Program-made: the position numbers and the translations under genes | In this document: piece after piece, positions 46,697 through 58,846 of the stretch | How positions within the stretch are numbered: position 1 is the first letter of the stretch | Layout of the letters: each line of letters starts with the position of its first letter | Assembly (NCBI GenBank): GCA_035578155.1 | Contig: JAPWDM010000008.1 | Location: 27,242,598 to 27,306,597 of the forward strand | DNA from: Brachynemurus nebulosus | Taxonomy: Eukaryota; Arthropoda; Insecta; Neuroptera; Myrmeleontidae | Direction: 5' to 3' | DNA: 64,000 nucleotides | The notes under the pieces: model-generated | What the model was told of the DNA's origin: nothing | Seen by the model: the letters and a program-made list of their open reading frames with translations, nothing else | The model's database searches: none

Positions 46697-47391
46697 GGGA
46701 CGATTGGTTAAAAAAAATCGATTTTTTTTCTTCATAATTGTGTTCTTTACGGTGTTAGCAATATTCTCCTAAAATTTTATTTAAAAAAAAAAATAAAAAA
46801 TAAAAAAGTTATGAGCATTTTAGTGGCGCACTTTACCATAATTCAATTTTTAAAGAAATTTAATGCTTTTTTTTTCAAAAGTATGTTTTTTGGTATGGTT
46901 CCTCGTGTATTTCAAAAAGTATTTGAGGTATGGACATAATTAGAAATGCATATTATTCCTCGATACCGTCATTTTGTCAGGAACTAGGATCTTTTGGTTC
47001 CATAATATATTTTCAAAATGGCGGCTGTTTGCAGTCGAGAAAAAAGGGTGACTTTTGAAAATTTATTTTCAGAATGCTATTTCTCGTTGATTTTTTATTT
47101 TTTTCTTAGATCCTAGTTAGTGCCATAACTGTATATGTATATTTTCAGAAAATTCTTAATTTTTTGATTTTAGTTCACTGAGGATTTCAGAACGCGAGGA
47201 ATCATCAAGGTGGAAAAATTTAGCAGTGTCGACTTTAATGCCATTTATACTATTTATAAAAATTTGTTTTGTAGTCTAAAGATATGTAGAAATAATGTTG
47301 TATATTTAGTTTTTTAATAAAATATTTATTTGTCTGAAAAAAAAGGTAACAAGAAAAGGTAAATTTTTGATGTTTTTTGGCGAATCTCCCC
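46697..47391. mobile_element. TTAA-flanked TIR element, family E copy 1, 695 bp
   Basis: TTAA lies at 46693-46696 and 47392-47395. The ends are GGGACGATTGG and, reverse-complemented, GGGGAGATTCG. Near the left end is AAAAAAATCGATTTTTTTT, which also occurs just inside an end of the copy at 60279-61894. Inside, an inverted pair (GGTTCCTCG…CGAGGAATC) and CTAGGATC/GATCCTAG words give further foldback structure. No coding sequence. TTAA suggests piggyBac-like integration, but the termini lack CCCT. Confidence 0.5.
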
Positions 47392-47395
47392 TTAA

Positions 47396-48534
47396 TGACT
47401 AATTTCCCCTGAAGGGGAGACTTCTATAAAAAAAAGTTTGTACTGTATTTTCCTAAATTTTTCCGAAATTATTATACATTTTTTACTATACTAGTTGCTG
47501 CTGTTCAGGGCTCGATTCACTTTTAAGAGATCCCGGGCACTTCTCATGTGGAGACCTCCCGCTAAGGCGGTAAGGAATTTTCCGAAATTTTCCAAATATT
47601 CGCGAAAAGTAAAATAAAAATTTTTTCCTATTTTGTGCCTATTGTGTGATGGCCGCGGAGTTCGTGTAACACACGAATATTAATAATAAATATAATTTTG
47701 AATATTAAACTTTTATAATAAAAATTTAATAAACTGTTATTTAAATTATTTAATTATTACATTGTTAATTTTTTTTTTTTAAATTTAAACAAATTCTTTC
47801 TAAAACTAATTAAATTTTATTTCTGATATAACGAACGGTGCTCGTATATCGTTAATTTTATTTGATTCTGTATTTATTTAGTTAATTTGTTTTTAATTAA
47901 CAAACTGTTTTGTAATGTTTTTGTAATAATTCGTACACCTACCTCTATATATGTATGTACATGATATATTATGTAACCAGTCTAAAATTTTGTCAGACTT
48001 CATGTACATATGTAGTAGTTACTGCTGTTATAATTATTAAATTAAAATGCAAAGTTAATCAAATCAGTGAATAACAATTTTTTTTTTAATTTTCATTAAA
48101 AACTTTATTGGAAGCTTATTTTCGTAGAAACGATAAAGTTGAAAAATATGCCGATACGGTAATAACTCCACCAATATCCGCATAACTGATCACTGCGAAC
48201 ATATTTTAAGTATATAAATAAAATTTTTTCTAGTAGGGAATCGGTGGCACATTTCGTATAGCGGATATACACAATACATATATTGATGTGTTCTATAGGC
48301 AAAATATTACCAAGGAAAAGCATAATTATGTTACGTTTTGATGTAGATTTATATAGCGAATGCTGTAAATAATTTACACTCAAAATTTGTACCAATTTTG
48401 CTTCCGAGACTACTAAAGTAGCGGAAGCATTGTGATCACTTTTGAAAAATAAATAATTTTTTCCCTTCAAAATAAAATTTTTTAGGCAAAATTTAGATTT
48501 TAGAGCTTCCTGAACAATTTTTATTTGGTATCTG
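47396..48534. other. Non-coding stretch, no recognised feature
   Basis: The 121-codon minus-strand frame 48105-48470 has no recognisable domain. TTTTGCTTCCGAGACT at about 48397 recurs at about 57620, indicating repeat-derived sequence. A tract of CCGTCCGTCC/CTGTCTGTCC words begins at 48534. Confidence 0.45.
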
Positions 48535-49115
48535 TCCGTCCGTCCGCCTGTCTGTCCGTCTGTGTGTCGCCAGTGGCATAACTTCTGAACTATTCGATTG
48601 TTTTTAATGAAATTTTCAGAAATTATGCAGCTTGGTTGTTAGATGGCCCCTTATGAATTTAATTAAAATCGGAGTAACAGTAGCTACGCCGCTACCATGT
48701 CATTCCATTAATATACTAAATTGCACCAAGTGGCACAACTTCTGAACTATTCAAATCTTTTTTTATGAAACTGTCAGAAATTATGCGGTCTGGTTGCTAG
48801 ATGGTCCGCTACAAATTTTATTGCGTTAGGAGGTATAGTATCCACGGTGCTACCATGAAATCCCATTAAATGTCAATATCTTATTTACTGCTAGTCCCAC
48901 TTCGCTCAAATTTTTAAAGTATTCTGGGGATTAGTTTCTAAAATATTTTTGCTATTATTTTATAATTTAGCTTTTAACTATTTTGAGTTACAACAATTTT
49001 TTATGAACTTTAAGGCGAAAATATAATTTCACGGTATATATATTTGGTAGAATACTGTTTTAAAATCTTTACGAGTACGAGGAAGCTGTGTACCACACTC
49101 CATTGGCAGCGTATT
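48535..49115. repeat. Interspersed repeat family F, copy 1
   Basis: The copy aligns with 58095-58735 over several blocks: AGAAATTATGC.G..TGGTT, GCCGCTACCATG, TGTCAATAT, CTAGTCCCACTTCGCTCAAA, TTTTGCTATTATTTTATAAT and ACGAGTACGAG.AAGCTGTG. It contains two head-to-tail subunits of about 158 bases starting at AGTGGCATAACTTCTGAAC. There is no coding potential; the family is not named. Confidence 0.7.
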
Positions 49116-52100
49116 TTTTTTAGCTTATTGTAAGATTTGTATGTGACTGATTTGAGTGATATCTTCTTATACTTCAATAATTTGCAATATTTTTTCGAAA
49201 TTGCATCAGTTTTGGGTGTCGTAAGAAAGAATAAATTCAAAATGGTGCAATCGGATCGATACATACTGTCACGAAAGTGCAATATCACTCGCAATTTTCT
49301 GTAGTTTGTAGAGCGGGTAAGAAATGAACCTTGCACATTTCGAGCTGTGTAGAAGGTGAAAGTGATAGTGAGAGGATTTGGCATTATAACTGAACTCGGT
49401 AGAAATCTAGAGCTTACGGTATCAGTGGACAGTAGACAGTAGTATGGGTCTACACACTATGCGGCAACAAAGACATTGCAAATTTCGACAAAAATGTTGC
49501 GAAAATTTTTTTAGGTTTAAATGAACACTGCGAAGGCATCACAATTTAACAAGTTTATTTGCTAACAGTCACTTAACTTTGGAAGAATATTGTTTGAAAA
49601 CCACTGATACATTATCCAATTTCATTTAATATTCACATACTCCAAACTTGTACATAGTATCGAGTTATAACGTAATAAATTTTGTAAAGCTTCTCTTCGA
49701 GAAATTAATTAATTCTGAAGATTAGTTACCTGAAATTTTCTATATAAATTTTTTCGGTGTGTAATTCTGCAATTTATACGTAACTTATATGCATTATTTT
49801 TGCGAAATTACTCTTATTATATATACTCCTCTGATTGTTTTAGTTTGAAATTCGGTTTTGAATACTTAAGATAGAAAACGGTACAATACTTAAAATATAA
49901 AGAACTAACTTATAATTTTGGATTTTTTAAAGACGTTCGAGCGCGTCCACAAAACACTACAGAATAATGTTATGTAGCTACCACAAAACACTATACCTGT
50001 ATGTTATGCATACAGAGCTTGTGCTTGTGCATGTGTCATACCGTCATATATGATGTGTCGTGTATACGGGTGATTGCTATACGTACTACCTATGTACTGA
50101 TCTGTGATATCAATGCATATACACAGTTGTTGATTGAAATTTAGTAGTCTGATTTGACCTTGTATGTATATTATAATATTATATACGTTTACACATCAAA
50201 ATGTACCTGAATATTAATCTCAATAATTAATATTTCATTTTAGCGTTCGTCAACACGATTTTTTTTTTGTGCAATTATATAAATTGCATATTTCAAAGAA
50301 TATTTTTTAAACATTTTTTAATATGGTATCTACTCTTATAATATACTTACTATAATTTTTAAAATGAAAAAATGCTGTTTAGAATATTTTTTCCTAATAG
50401 CTCTGTGTTAAAAGTTTGATTTTTAATCGTCAATTACTTTAAGAAATGATCTATGAAGGCCTTAAAATCTTTGAGAGAAGATAACTATGCACTTGTCAAT
50501 TCTCTAAAATTAAAATTTTTATCTACTATTTGGTTTGACGCACGAACGTCCTTAACACAAAGTTATTCTGGTATTCTGTAGGTAAAATGTACGAAAAGAA
50601 TTAAAAGAAAATTCGTTATTTAATTACAAAAATAAAATAAAAATTACGAAAATTTATTATATTTAAGTATTTATTTGTACAGAACAGTTGAAGACAACGG
50701 TAGTAGCTAGCGAAAAACGAAGAGAGAAGATTATAAGCAAAACCGACGTAAAAATCGAAAAAAAAAACTATTCCAGGTTTAAAATTCCAAACCGTACCAA
50801 ATTCACCATAAGAAATATGTAAGGATCTTGTGGACGCAGACTTGAAGCAACAACTTTTCTTCGGCCAAAATTATCTACTACCTATATTTTTTTTTTGTGT
50901 GTGTGTTATGGAAATCCCGCAAACTGAACCGCCACATTTTAATAACGTCATGAGAGAAATAGCTACTGTTGTAACAAAAAAAAAAAAAAAAAACAACTGG
51001 GAAAAATTGCCTCTTTTACTTAAATTATAAACTTTATATGACATCTATAAGCGGTTTTTCTTTGTTTGCTTTAAGGAAATCAAAATTCTATAATTTTTAA
51101 CTCTTACAATAATCGCTGTACTATCATTTAAACTTCGTAATTAATGTTCAAAATGTTTAATATTTGTTTATTTAAGATATTTTAAGTGGGTGAAATTCAG
51201 TTTAGTCGAATTTCTTAACCACTTGGCCCGTTTCAACAACTGCAAACATGAAAGTATTTTAAAGTAAAATTTCTTTTTTATCTCTAATGAAAAATTCAAA
51301 TTTATTTACCTATTGTTATTTTCTTTTATTTATTTTTGCTTTACTACAGCTAACAATAAGTTGAAAGATGAAAAAGTCAAACCTTAGACGTACCGGACAA
51401 ATTTAATGGAACTAAAATGGGGCTGGAGCTTTTCTAAGAATCGTACGCCCCTACTGGACAAATTTATTATTACTCAGAGCTTCCAATGTATCCGGTTTTA
51501 TTGGTATAGCCAATATCTTATTATTTATTTATTTTTTTCACTTTATATTGTAGAAAATACTAATAAAAATATAATATTTTTTTTTATATTGACACCGTCA
51601 TTTGATATTTTATTAATTCACAATAAAACAGACAAGGAAGGAAGGGCGACCGGCCTTTGATTGTATCAAATAAATAAAACGACAATTTGAAATGTCAATG
51701 TTTATTATTCACAGGCGGACATAATTAAACAGACAAGTAGAATTTAATTTAACTGAATTTATTTGTTTTCTCATATTTTTCAACCTCACCGGTAGTGTTG
51801 CCGGTACTAGGCTCCCCTCTATCCAGGCGCCCTGCTGCATTCTCTCACTCCGCGTGTTTGTATAAATAGTGAACAATTTATTTAAAACAACAAGAGATCT
51901 ACCCAAATGTAATTTGTACAAACGAGAATCGAATGTGTTTAGTTGGACGAATTTTTAGTGAGGGGGACCCGGCAGGAACACTGCTGTCACGTATCACAAA
52001 ACCAGAGTCGTCAATCTAATGTTAGGACATTAATAAAGCTCACGATGAATGGTGGTAGTAGTGTACGAGTGACTGAGATGGAGAACAAACAAAGAGATAG

Positions 52101-52365
52101 ATAGTGTGTTCTGTTATCTGTTTTATTGTGTTGTGTGTAAGCGCATATAAACATTAGCGGTCGATATGTAAGTGTTTTTGATAAATGACTTTTCCCAAAT
52201 AAAATTATCGAAATATTTAATTATTTAATGACATTTTGTAAATTTATTTGCAATTATTTAAATGTTTTGATCTTTTTGAACAGAAAGGCTAACCTAATGT
52301 GCTCAAATATTTTATGGTGGTAGTGCAGGATAGTCAAAATATTTAATTTTATTTTCTTAAATAAG
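49116..52365. other. Long non-coding stretch, no recognised feature
   Basis: Mostly apparently unique AT-rich DNA. The 124-codon minus-strand frame 49010-49384 begins within repeat family F and has no domain. Other short frames (50830, 51406, 51709) lack motifs. An A run is at about 50977-50992. Around 51780-51860 the DNA is richer in G+C, but no exon can be defended. Confidence 0.4.
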
Positions 52366-52368
52366 TAT

Positions 52369-52982
52369 GGCTAACTTCAAAAATGCATCACTGCTTGCAT
52401 GAGGCAGAGTCAAAAGTTCAAAAACGCATCAGACGCATCACAACGCGTCAAAACAATGCATCAATAAATTTGATGATGCCGGATGCGTGTCCAAGATGCA
52501 TGCCATGTGTATAATGTAGAATTATAACTACTTGTCATATTATGTAGGTATTAACACCAACAGGAATAATTCCGAAAAACAAATTGTTGAAAAAGATGAA
52601 TGTACTTTTAATTAAAATTGTTTAAACTATTTCAATACATCAAACTATTTGAATACATCTTGCACTCAAAATAGGTATGTAATATTTTTTATTCAAATAA
52701 TTTCAATATTTTCAATTTCAAGTAAGTTCATGTTGAAGTTCAAAGATAATATACCTATACAAAGACTGAATTGCTATATTATCTATAGTCTATCACGCTA
52801 CATTATCTGTCTTATCTATAGCCAAATCAGAGACTAAATGATGCCAGTATCCCGTTCAAAAACATCTAATGTGCATCAAATTTCAAGGGAGCATCAGCAG
52901 CGCATCATGTATAGTATTAGACGCATCAGAAAAGTCATGATGCTGCATCGATGTGGTAAAGTTTACATTTTTGAAGTTACCC
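52369..52982 (+). mobile_element. Harbinger-like MITE, family D copy 2, 3-bp duplication TAT
   Basis: The 614-bp element starts GGCTAACTTCAAAAATGC and ends ACATTTTTGAAGTTACCC, in the opposite orientation to copies 1 and 3. TAT flanks both sides (52366-52368 and 52983-52985). Confidence 0.85.
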
Positions 52983-52985
52983 TAT

Positions 52986-54175
52986 TTTAATTTCGAGTTC
53001 TAACGACTTCAGTTTGATAATTTTTCAATCACTTTGTAATGTTTTGGTCATACGTACCCATTTGATTTGAAAAACTGAACACATAACACAGATCACTCTA
53101 ATATCATAAATGTGAAAGTGAACTCGTTGATTTGAAATTTTACATAGACAGCTGGGAGAGCGGAGAAGGCCATGAGTAACTTTTTGCCCCCCCCCCCCCC
53201 CCGCCAAAAGGGTCGCGTAGGAAAATGTATTTAAAATGTTTGTCTTTTTGCGGATTGAAGATGAATCAGAGATGAGTATTCAGACGTCAGTACATAATCC
53301 CCTTGTCCACCACTCACATCATAATGTACTCTCATAGCATTTTAAGTAACACACCGAATCGGAACATTACCCGGAACATACTTTTAAAGGAATAACTTTC
53401 TATCACATAGAAGAGGTATTATGGGCGCAAGCTAAAAAGAACTTTTTTACCCACATCTGCATTTATCTTTGTCTATCATATTAATAAATATACGTTTATT
53501 CACTCGCTCCTTTAAAAACATAATTACTTTGTTTGGTTGGTAAATATGTAAATAATACAATTTATGTTCCCCTCACCTCAGTTTCTAGAGTTCTTTTGAA
53601 CTCGCGCTCATAATATGTATTTTAGTTCAAAAAATAAAATTTTCAAAATATTTTCCGGAAGGTTTTACATAAAAATATCTGGTGTTAACTTATTTCTCTA
53701 TTGTGCCCAAAATTCGAACGTTAATATATTACTTGCAAAAATTAGGTAAAAGGTACGTGGATTCAAAAAATAAAAGTAAAAATATGTTCGATAGTTAGGA
53801 CCTTTTTGTTCCCAGAAGTTTTTGACAGTTAAAAATCTTCAAAATAAAACTTTGTTAGTACGTATTTACTAGCAAAACTTAGTACAACAAGACTAGTCTG
53901 CTCTCTGGATTTGGAGACTTAATTTGTTTACACTCTGTATAACTGACTGTACCAACAAAAATATGTAAATAAACTAAAATCAGTTATTTTAATTTTTTTT
54001 GAAAACTATTTAGAACAATGATTTAAAAACCGATCTTATGTAATTTTTTCGCTTTTTCCGCTCGTGTAAAAGAAAAATTAATAAATTTTTGAATTGTAGT
54101 AAAATTTGATGAAAATACGCAAAAAAAAAATTTCGGGCCTCTGACGCGTCTATCCAAAGGTTTGGAGTTTCAAAC
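52986..54175. other. Non-coding stretch with a poly(C) run
   Basis: A 16-base C run lies at 53187-53202. A weak inverted pair (ATTATGGGCGCAAGCTAAAA near 53420 against the complement near 53610) may mark an old element. No gene is supported. Confidence 0.45.
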
Positions 54176-54178
54176 ATA

Positions 54179-54672
54179 TACTGTCAAAACGATTTTTTAG
54201 GTCAAAGAATAAAATTTTCTTTGAATCAGAAATTTTTATTCTTTGAATCAAAGAAAATATTTTTTTGAAACAGAGAAACATTTCTTTAAACCAAAAAAAA
54301 TTTTTTTTTGATACAAAGAAATATTTCTCTAAGCCCAAAAAAAAATATATTTTTTTGATACAAGGAAATATTTCTTTAAACCAAAAAAATATTTTTTTGA
54401 TACAAAGAAATATTTCTTTAAACAAAAAAAATATATTTTTTTGAAACAGAAATATTTCTTTAAACCAAACAAATATTTTTTTTGATACAAAGAAATATTT
54501 CTTTAAACCAAAAAAAATATATTTTTTGAAACAGAGAAATATTTTTTTAAACCAAAAAGATATTTTTTTTTCAAAGAAATATTTCTTTAAACCAAAAAAA
54601 TTATTTTTTTTAGTTAAAGAAAAAAAATCAAAGAAATTTTTGTTTTTTGAACTCAAAACCGTTTTGAGAGTG
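54179..54672. repeat. AT-rich tandem and inverted repeat block with TIR-like ends
   Basis: The core AAAGAAATATTTCTTTAAAC followed by an A run and TTTTTTTGATAC is repeated about eight times. The unit itself is near-palindromic. The block is bounded by ACTGTCAAAACG and, reverse-complemented, ACTCTCAAAACG. The 168-codon minus-strand frame across it is a translation of the repeat (KKIF/FFGLKK periodicity) and is not a gene. Confidence 0.65.
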
Positions 54673-54995
54673 TATACCTGAATAAATACCTAAACACAAA
54701 AAACTCACTGTAAACACAAAAATCATACGCCACTGGCTATTTGGTATTGTATTATATTTACGTATCCCAACTACTACACCTTAGTGCAGCAGTTCTGACA
54801 AGCAATACAATTTGAGCAAGACGTACAATATAAAACACAGTTGCCGTGACAGTTTCGCTTCTCTTTTTAGTCGAATTTTCTCCGAAAAATTAGACTTATA
54901 CAGTCTATACGATAAGAGCTGCGAGAGGCGAGACCAGGGGCGCTATCCGTTTTCGGACCCGTAGAACACGATTATGTAAAAAAAAAAGATGTCTG

Positions 54996-55019
54996 ATATA
55001 TATATATATATATATATAT
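54996..55019. repeat. Short (TA)n tract
   Basis: TA dinucleotide run of about 24 bases. Confidence 0.9.
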
Positions 55020-55329
55020 TTTCCCGCAACTTTTTAATATGTGTAGGGCCCCCCTATGGAAGTTAAGAGATGAAATTCGGTAAGTGGGGCTTATTCCGAT
55101 GCACAACAATACTATCAAAGTGGGGTCAAATTTTGGGCAAATTTTTTTTCGGACCCGACCTTTAAGGGGGTGGTGGGGGGCGGAAAAGCAATAAAACTTT
55201 TCCAAACCGGTTTTAAATAATGTTTCGGTCAATTATCTACAACATATCCAAAATTCAGCTTCCTAGGATGATATGGTGGGAGTAGAGGGGGGAAAAACGA
55301 TTTTCGCTGGATCTAACAGGCCCCCAGCC

Positions 55330-55930
55330 CCCCAGAATTAACGTAGAGGGTTGAAATTTGGTGTGTTGATAAAGTTCGTACCTAGGTTGTGCTTTTTGGA
55401 GGTTTTAATATTTTACCCCCACCCCCCTCATTTTTAAGCTACAATTTCATGCATTTTCGACGTTTTCGAAGTTTGTACCACTCGCACAGGTCACCCGAAT
55501 AAACCTAGAGGGCTGAAATTTTGTATTCGGATTGAGTTAGTATCAAGGGGGTGCCTTTTGGGGGTCTCGACTCTTAACCCCTACCCCCACCATTTTTATA
55601 CCCAAAAGAACATGATTTTTCTTGTTTTTTAACAGTTTCGTTCGGGTCAAAATCTCCCCAAATAAACCTAGAGGGCTGAAATTTGGTGTACAGGTTAAGC
55701 TAATAGCCAGACACTGTTTTTTGGAGGTTTCAACTTTTAACCCTTACCCCCACGATTTTTACGCCAATATTTCCTTAATTTTTTTGCTTGTTTTCTAACA
55801 TGTCTAGAGACTCCATAAGGAAACCTAGAGGGCTGAAATTTTGTACGTGTATTCAGTTAGTATCCAGCTAGTACCTTGTAGGGAGTCCGCATCACTTTTC
55901 CCCCCACTTCTCCCATTTTTACATCGGAAT
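55330..55930. repeat. Degenerate tandem repeat, unit about 162 bp, four copies
   Basis: The core AAACCTAGAGGGCTGAAATT recurs at about 55336, 55496, 55659 and 55820, each followed about 60 bases later by a TTTTGGGGGT/TTGGAGGTTT block and then CCCCTACCCCCACCATTTTT-like DNA. The strand asymmetry (G runs then C runs) and higher G+C contrast with the neighbourhood. Related single units may precede it from about 55040. No coding. Confidence 0.75.
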
Positions 55931-58094
55931 TGAATGCTATTGTTAAATGTGTTTTAAAAGCATTATGTTTATTCTAAATACAAGTAGGCGAATAGTAATT
56001 TTAAAAAATTTAAAAAAAAGTGAACTTACTTTTATGACAAATGAAATACATACATATTAAGTAATTTAAAAATGTTATTAAAGTCACTGTTTATTTATAA
56101 ATTAGGAATTTTGGATTTTTAGTATTTAAAAATAGAAATTTTGGATTTTTTTGGAAAGAAAAAATATCTTTATAAAGGCCTTCCAGTTTACTATTTAAGG
56201 TCCTTTTTTAATTTTTAAAACTAAAACATAAAGGCAATTAGCGGATAAACATGGGCAGGAATGTCCTCGTACGAATTGTGTTGGCTTTTTTTCTGCTACC
56301 TGTTTTCGGCACAAAATTGAAATTTACTGAGATACAGCCCTTAAATACTTTAAACCTTTTTTTAAAGCCTCGATCAGCCGAACACTCATCACCAGTTTTG
56401 AAACCAACAAAATGACAATTCGGTTGTAGACTTTCAATCACATTTCGCTTGTAGACATTCAATACCGAAGATGAAGGGGAAAATTCGACTACCGTGATGG
56501 GGCCCCGCTGCTCACGGCGTTTTTTTTATTTTCCACTACACCGTATGTTATTTATCTTTTTAATCGGTTTTTATGTGTCAAGTGACAACTTAGGTGCCGC
56601 AAGCAATGATGCACCACTACGTACGTATTGAGTGTGGCACTCTGTGTTACCCTCATTTACCTTACTGTCACCTAACCTCACCTAACCTCACCACCCACCC
56701 GTTCCCTTTTCTTTTTTTTTGCAATCTGTTACGACTGACGAATGTCCATCCGTCCATCCGTTCGCTCCCCATATAAATGTGATGGTGGTGTAGTGTGGCT
56801 GTGACGGTTCTAATGTCTTTTATTATTATTACTATTATTTCCCTCTTTGTGGTTGGGAGGTTGCAAGAGAAACCACCAAATAGCTAACGTTGTTTGTTGT
56901 TTGATTCATGTTTTTATTAGATTTAATACGTTTAATATTTCGCTATTTTTTTTTCTGCAGCGGTCTTATGTTGTGTTGTGTGTTAATATAAAATAATTTA
57001 TTGTACCAAATGGCGATAATTATGTATAAATTACAGTTTTAATACTTCTCTGTTTGATGGAGATGATGTTGGTGGTGGCTGTGTTTACGGACAAAGTGGG
57101 CATCATTTGTCAAATGAATAGAAAATTATGAATATTAAAAATAATATGTATAAATTTTTTTTATGTTCTGTTGTTGGCAAATATCACGGCATACTTTTCA
57201 TACTTTTTATAGGTACTTTACCTACTACACATGCTGATGCGATAGTACTCTCAAATGATCGTTAAAATGTTTTATTTGGAATGATTATACTCGGCTATTT
57301 GATGGATGTGTACATTGTACTTACTACGTACGTATAAAAGTGTTTTTAAAATTTTAAATATCGCACAGTGCAATTTGAATTATTTGAAAATTGTTTTTCC
57401 TCTCGTCGCGTCCTTTGATATATGTATTATTTGTTTTGTTACGTTCATTGTATTGCATAGCCTATATTGTTCGGTGTGTGTTCTGTTATCGATTAACACA
57501 CCACTCTCGAGTTTTAACAATAAAAATGACTGTGCTATGGGTAATTTCTCAAGAAATCAATGTTTCGTGCGTCCTATTAGAGAGAGAAGATTTTTTTTTT
57601 TTGAAGAGATGGTATTATTTTGCTTCCGAGACTGCTAATAATTTTTTTTCTCCAAAAATAAAAATTTCCACGCACATTTTACATTGTGACGGATATTTTG
57701 ATAAGGGGACTGACACCTAGCGGTCGAATTTTGAATTAATGGTTTCTTATTAAATTAAGAGTTAGTGGTTTTTGTATCGGATATGACAACTAGCGATTCC
57801 TAGGGCCGGATTAACCCTGAGTCCGCCCCTAGTCATTTGAAAAATTCCGCCCCTACCTTTTATTTGAAAAAAAGGAAATCTTAAAAAAAACGTCAATCAC
57901 AAATTTTTCTGCCCTGTTTTAAAAATTTGCCGCCCCTTTTCCTACCTTTTTTACAAACTTTCTCTTAAAAAAAATAAGTAACGAGCAAACAAAAAAAAAA
58001 CGTTAATTATTCATTTTTCCATAAGTGAGGAGCAAAAAAAAAAGAAAACAACTGTTACAACATTTTAAAGCTTTGTGAATAATTTTGGTTTAGT
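55931..58094. other. Mostly unique non-coding stretch with a lone hAT-like end
   Basis: Between 56500 and 56800 the plus strand is pyrimidine-rich, including CACCTAACCTCACCTAACCT. A CTAGGGCCGGATTAACCC word at 57800 resembles a hAT end without a partner. The overlapping frames at 57306-57720 show no domain. A small candidate reading frame at 56251-56415 is listed separately. Confidence 0.4.
56251..56415 (+). CDS. Speculative 54-residue frame with a signal-peptide-like start
   Basis: ATG at 56251 lies in an AAACATGGG context. The start MGRNVLVRIVLAFFLLPVFG has a basic stretch followed by a 12-residue hydrophobic core and a small residue, as in secretory signal peptides. The remaining 34 residues (TKLKFTEIQPLNT…) contain no cysteine and no known motif. 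A 74-codon frame overlaps on the other strand, so either may be chance. No splice sites, promoter or poly(A) signal can be tied to it. I do not recognise a family. Confidence 0.12.
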   Translation: MGRNVLVRIVLAFFLLPVFGTKLKFTEIQPLNTLNLFLKPRSAEHSSPVLKPTK

Positions 58095-58735
58095 GTCGAT
58101 TTCGACACTATTCGGTTATTCTTTTCGACTATACGATTGTTCTCAATGAAAATTTCAGAAAACATGCAGTTTGGTTTTTAGATGGTTCCCTACAAATTTC
58201 ATCGCAATCGAAGTAACGCTAGCGAGGCCGCTACCATGACATTGCATTCATAGATACTAGTTGTGGCATCAAGTGGCATAATTTTTGAATTATTCGATTA
58301 TTATTTTTGACGAAATTTTCAGAAATTATGCGGTTTGGTTCTTAGATATGGTTCCCTATCAATTTAATCGAAATCAGAGTAATAGTAAATGTCAATATTT
58401 TTCTTGCTACTAGTCCCACTTCGCTCAAATTTGGCGGTTAGTCTGTAAAATATATTTTGCTATTATTTTATAATTTAGTCTTTAAATATTTTGAATTACA
58501 ACAAATTTTCATGACATGTACGACGAAAATATAATTTTAAGGTATATACCTACTTATTTGGAGGAAAATTTGGAAATTTTGTACTTTAAAGTTTTTCTCA
58601 TTTCAAACAGCACTTTAATAATATGATTAAAAACAAATTTTCAGAAGCAGTTAAGCACAAGTCTAATCTAGTCTATTACGAGTACGAGAAAGCTGTGTGC
58701 CCCATTGGCAGCATATTTTTACTTTTATTCAAACA
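58095..58735. repeat. Interspersed repeat family F, copy 2
   Basis: It matches 48535-49115 block by block (see copy 1), with a shorter middle section and a longer right side. The frame 58623-58934 runs out of this repeat into the Harbinger-like element and is not a gene. Confidence 0.7.
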
Positions 58736-58846
58736 TGATTTGCAATTTTGCCTTTGGGAAACGAAATATATATTACGATACTTACGAACATACGTATACA
58801 TATGGATGGAAACACGCTATGATCGGCCAAAACGCGACAAAACAGT

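Noticed and set aside
48105..48470. 121-codon minus-strand frame
   Set aside because: No motif; part of its sequence (TTTTGCTTCCGAGACT) is repeated near 57620, suggesting repeat-derived DNA.
49010..49384. 124-codon minus-strand frame
   Set aside because: It overlaps the end of repeat family F and has no recognisable motif.
54150..54656. 168-codon minus-strand frame with KKIFF periodicity, longest in the window
   Set aside because: Its periodicity is that of the AT-rich tandem repeat beneath it; no domain or composition expected of a real protein.
56660..56700. CACCTAACCTCACCTAACCT considered as interstitial telomere repeat (CCTAA)n
   Set aside because: Only two or three imperfect units with an extra TCA, not a telomere array.
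57800..57818. CTAGGGCCGGATTAACCC as a hAT terminus
   Set aside because: Only one end is visible and no partner or duplication was found.
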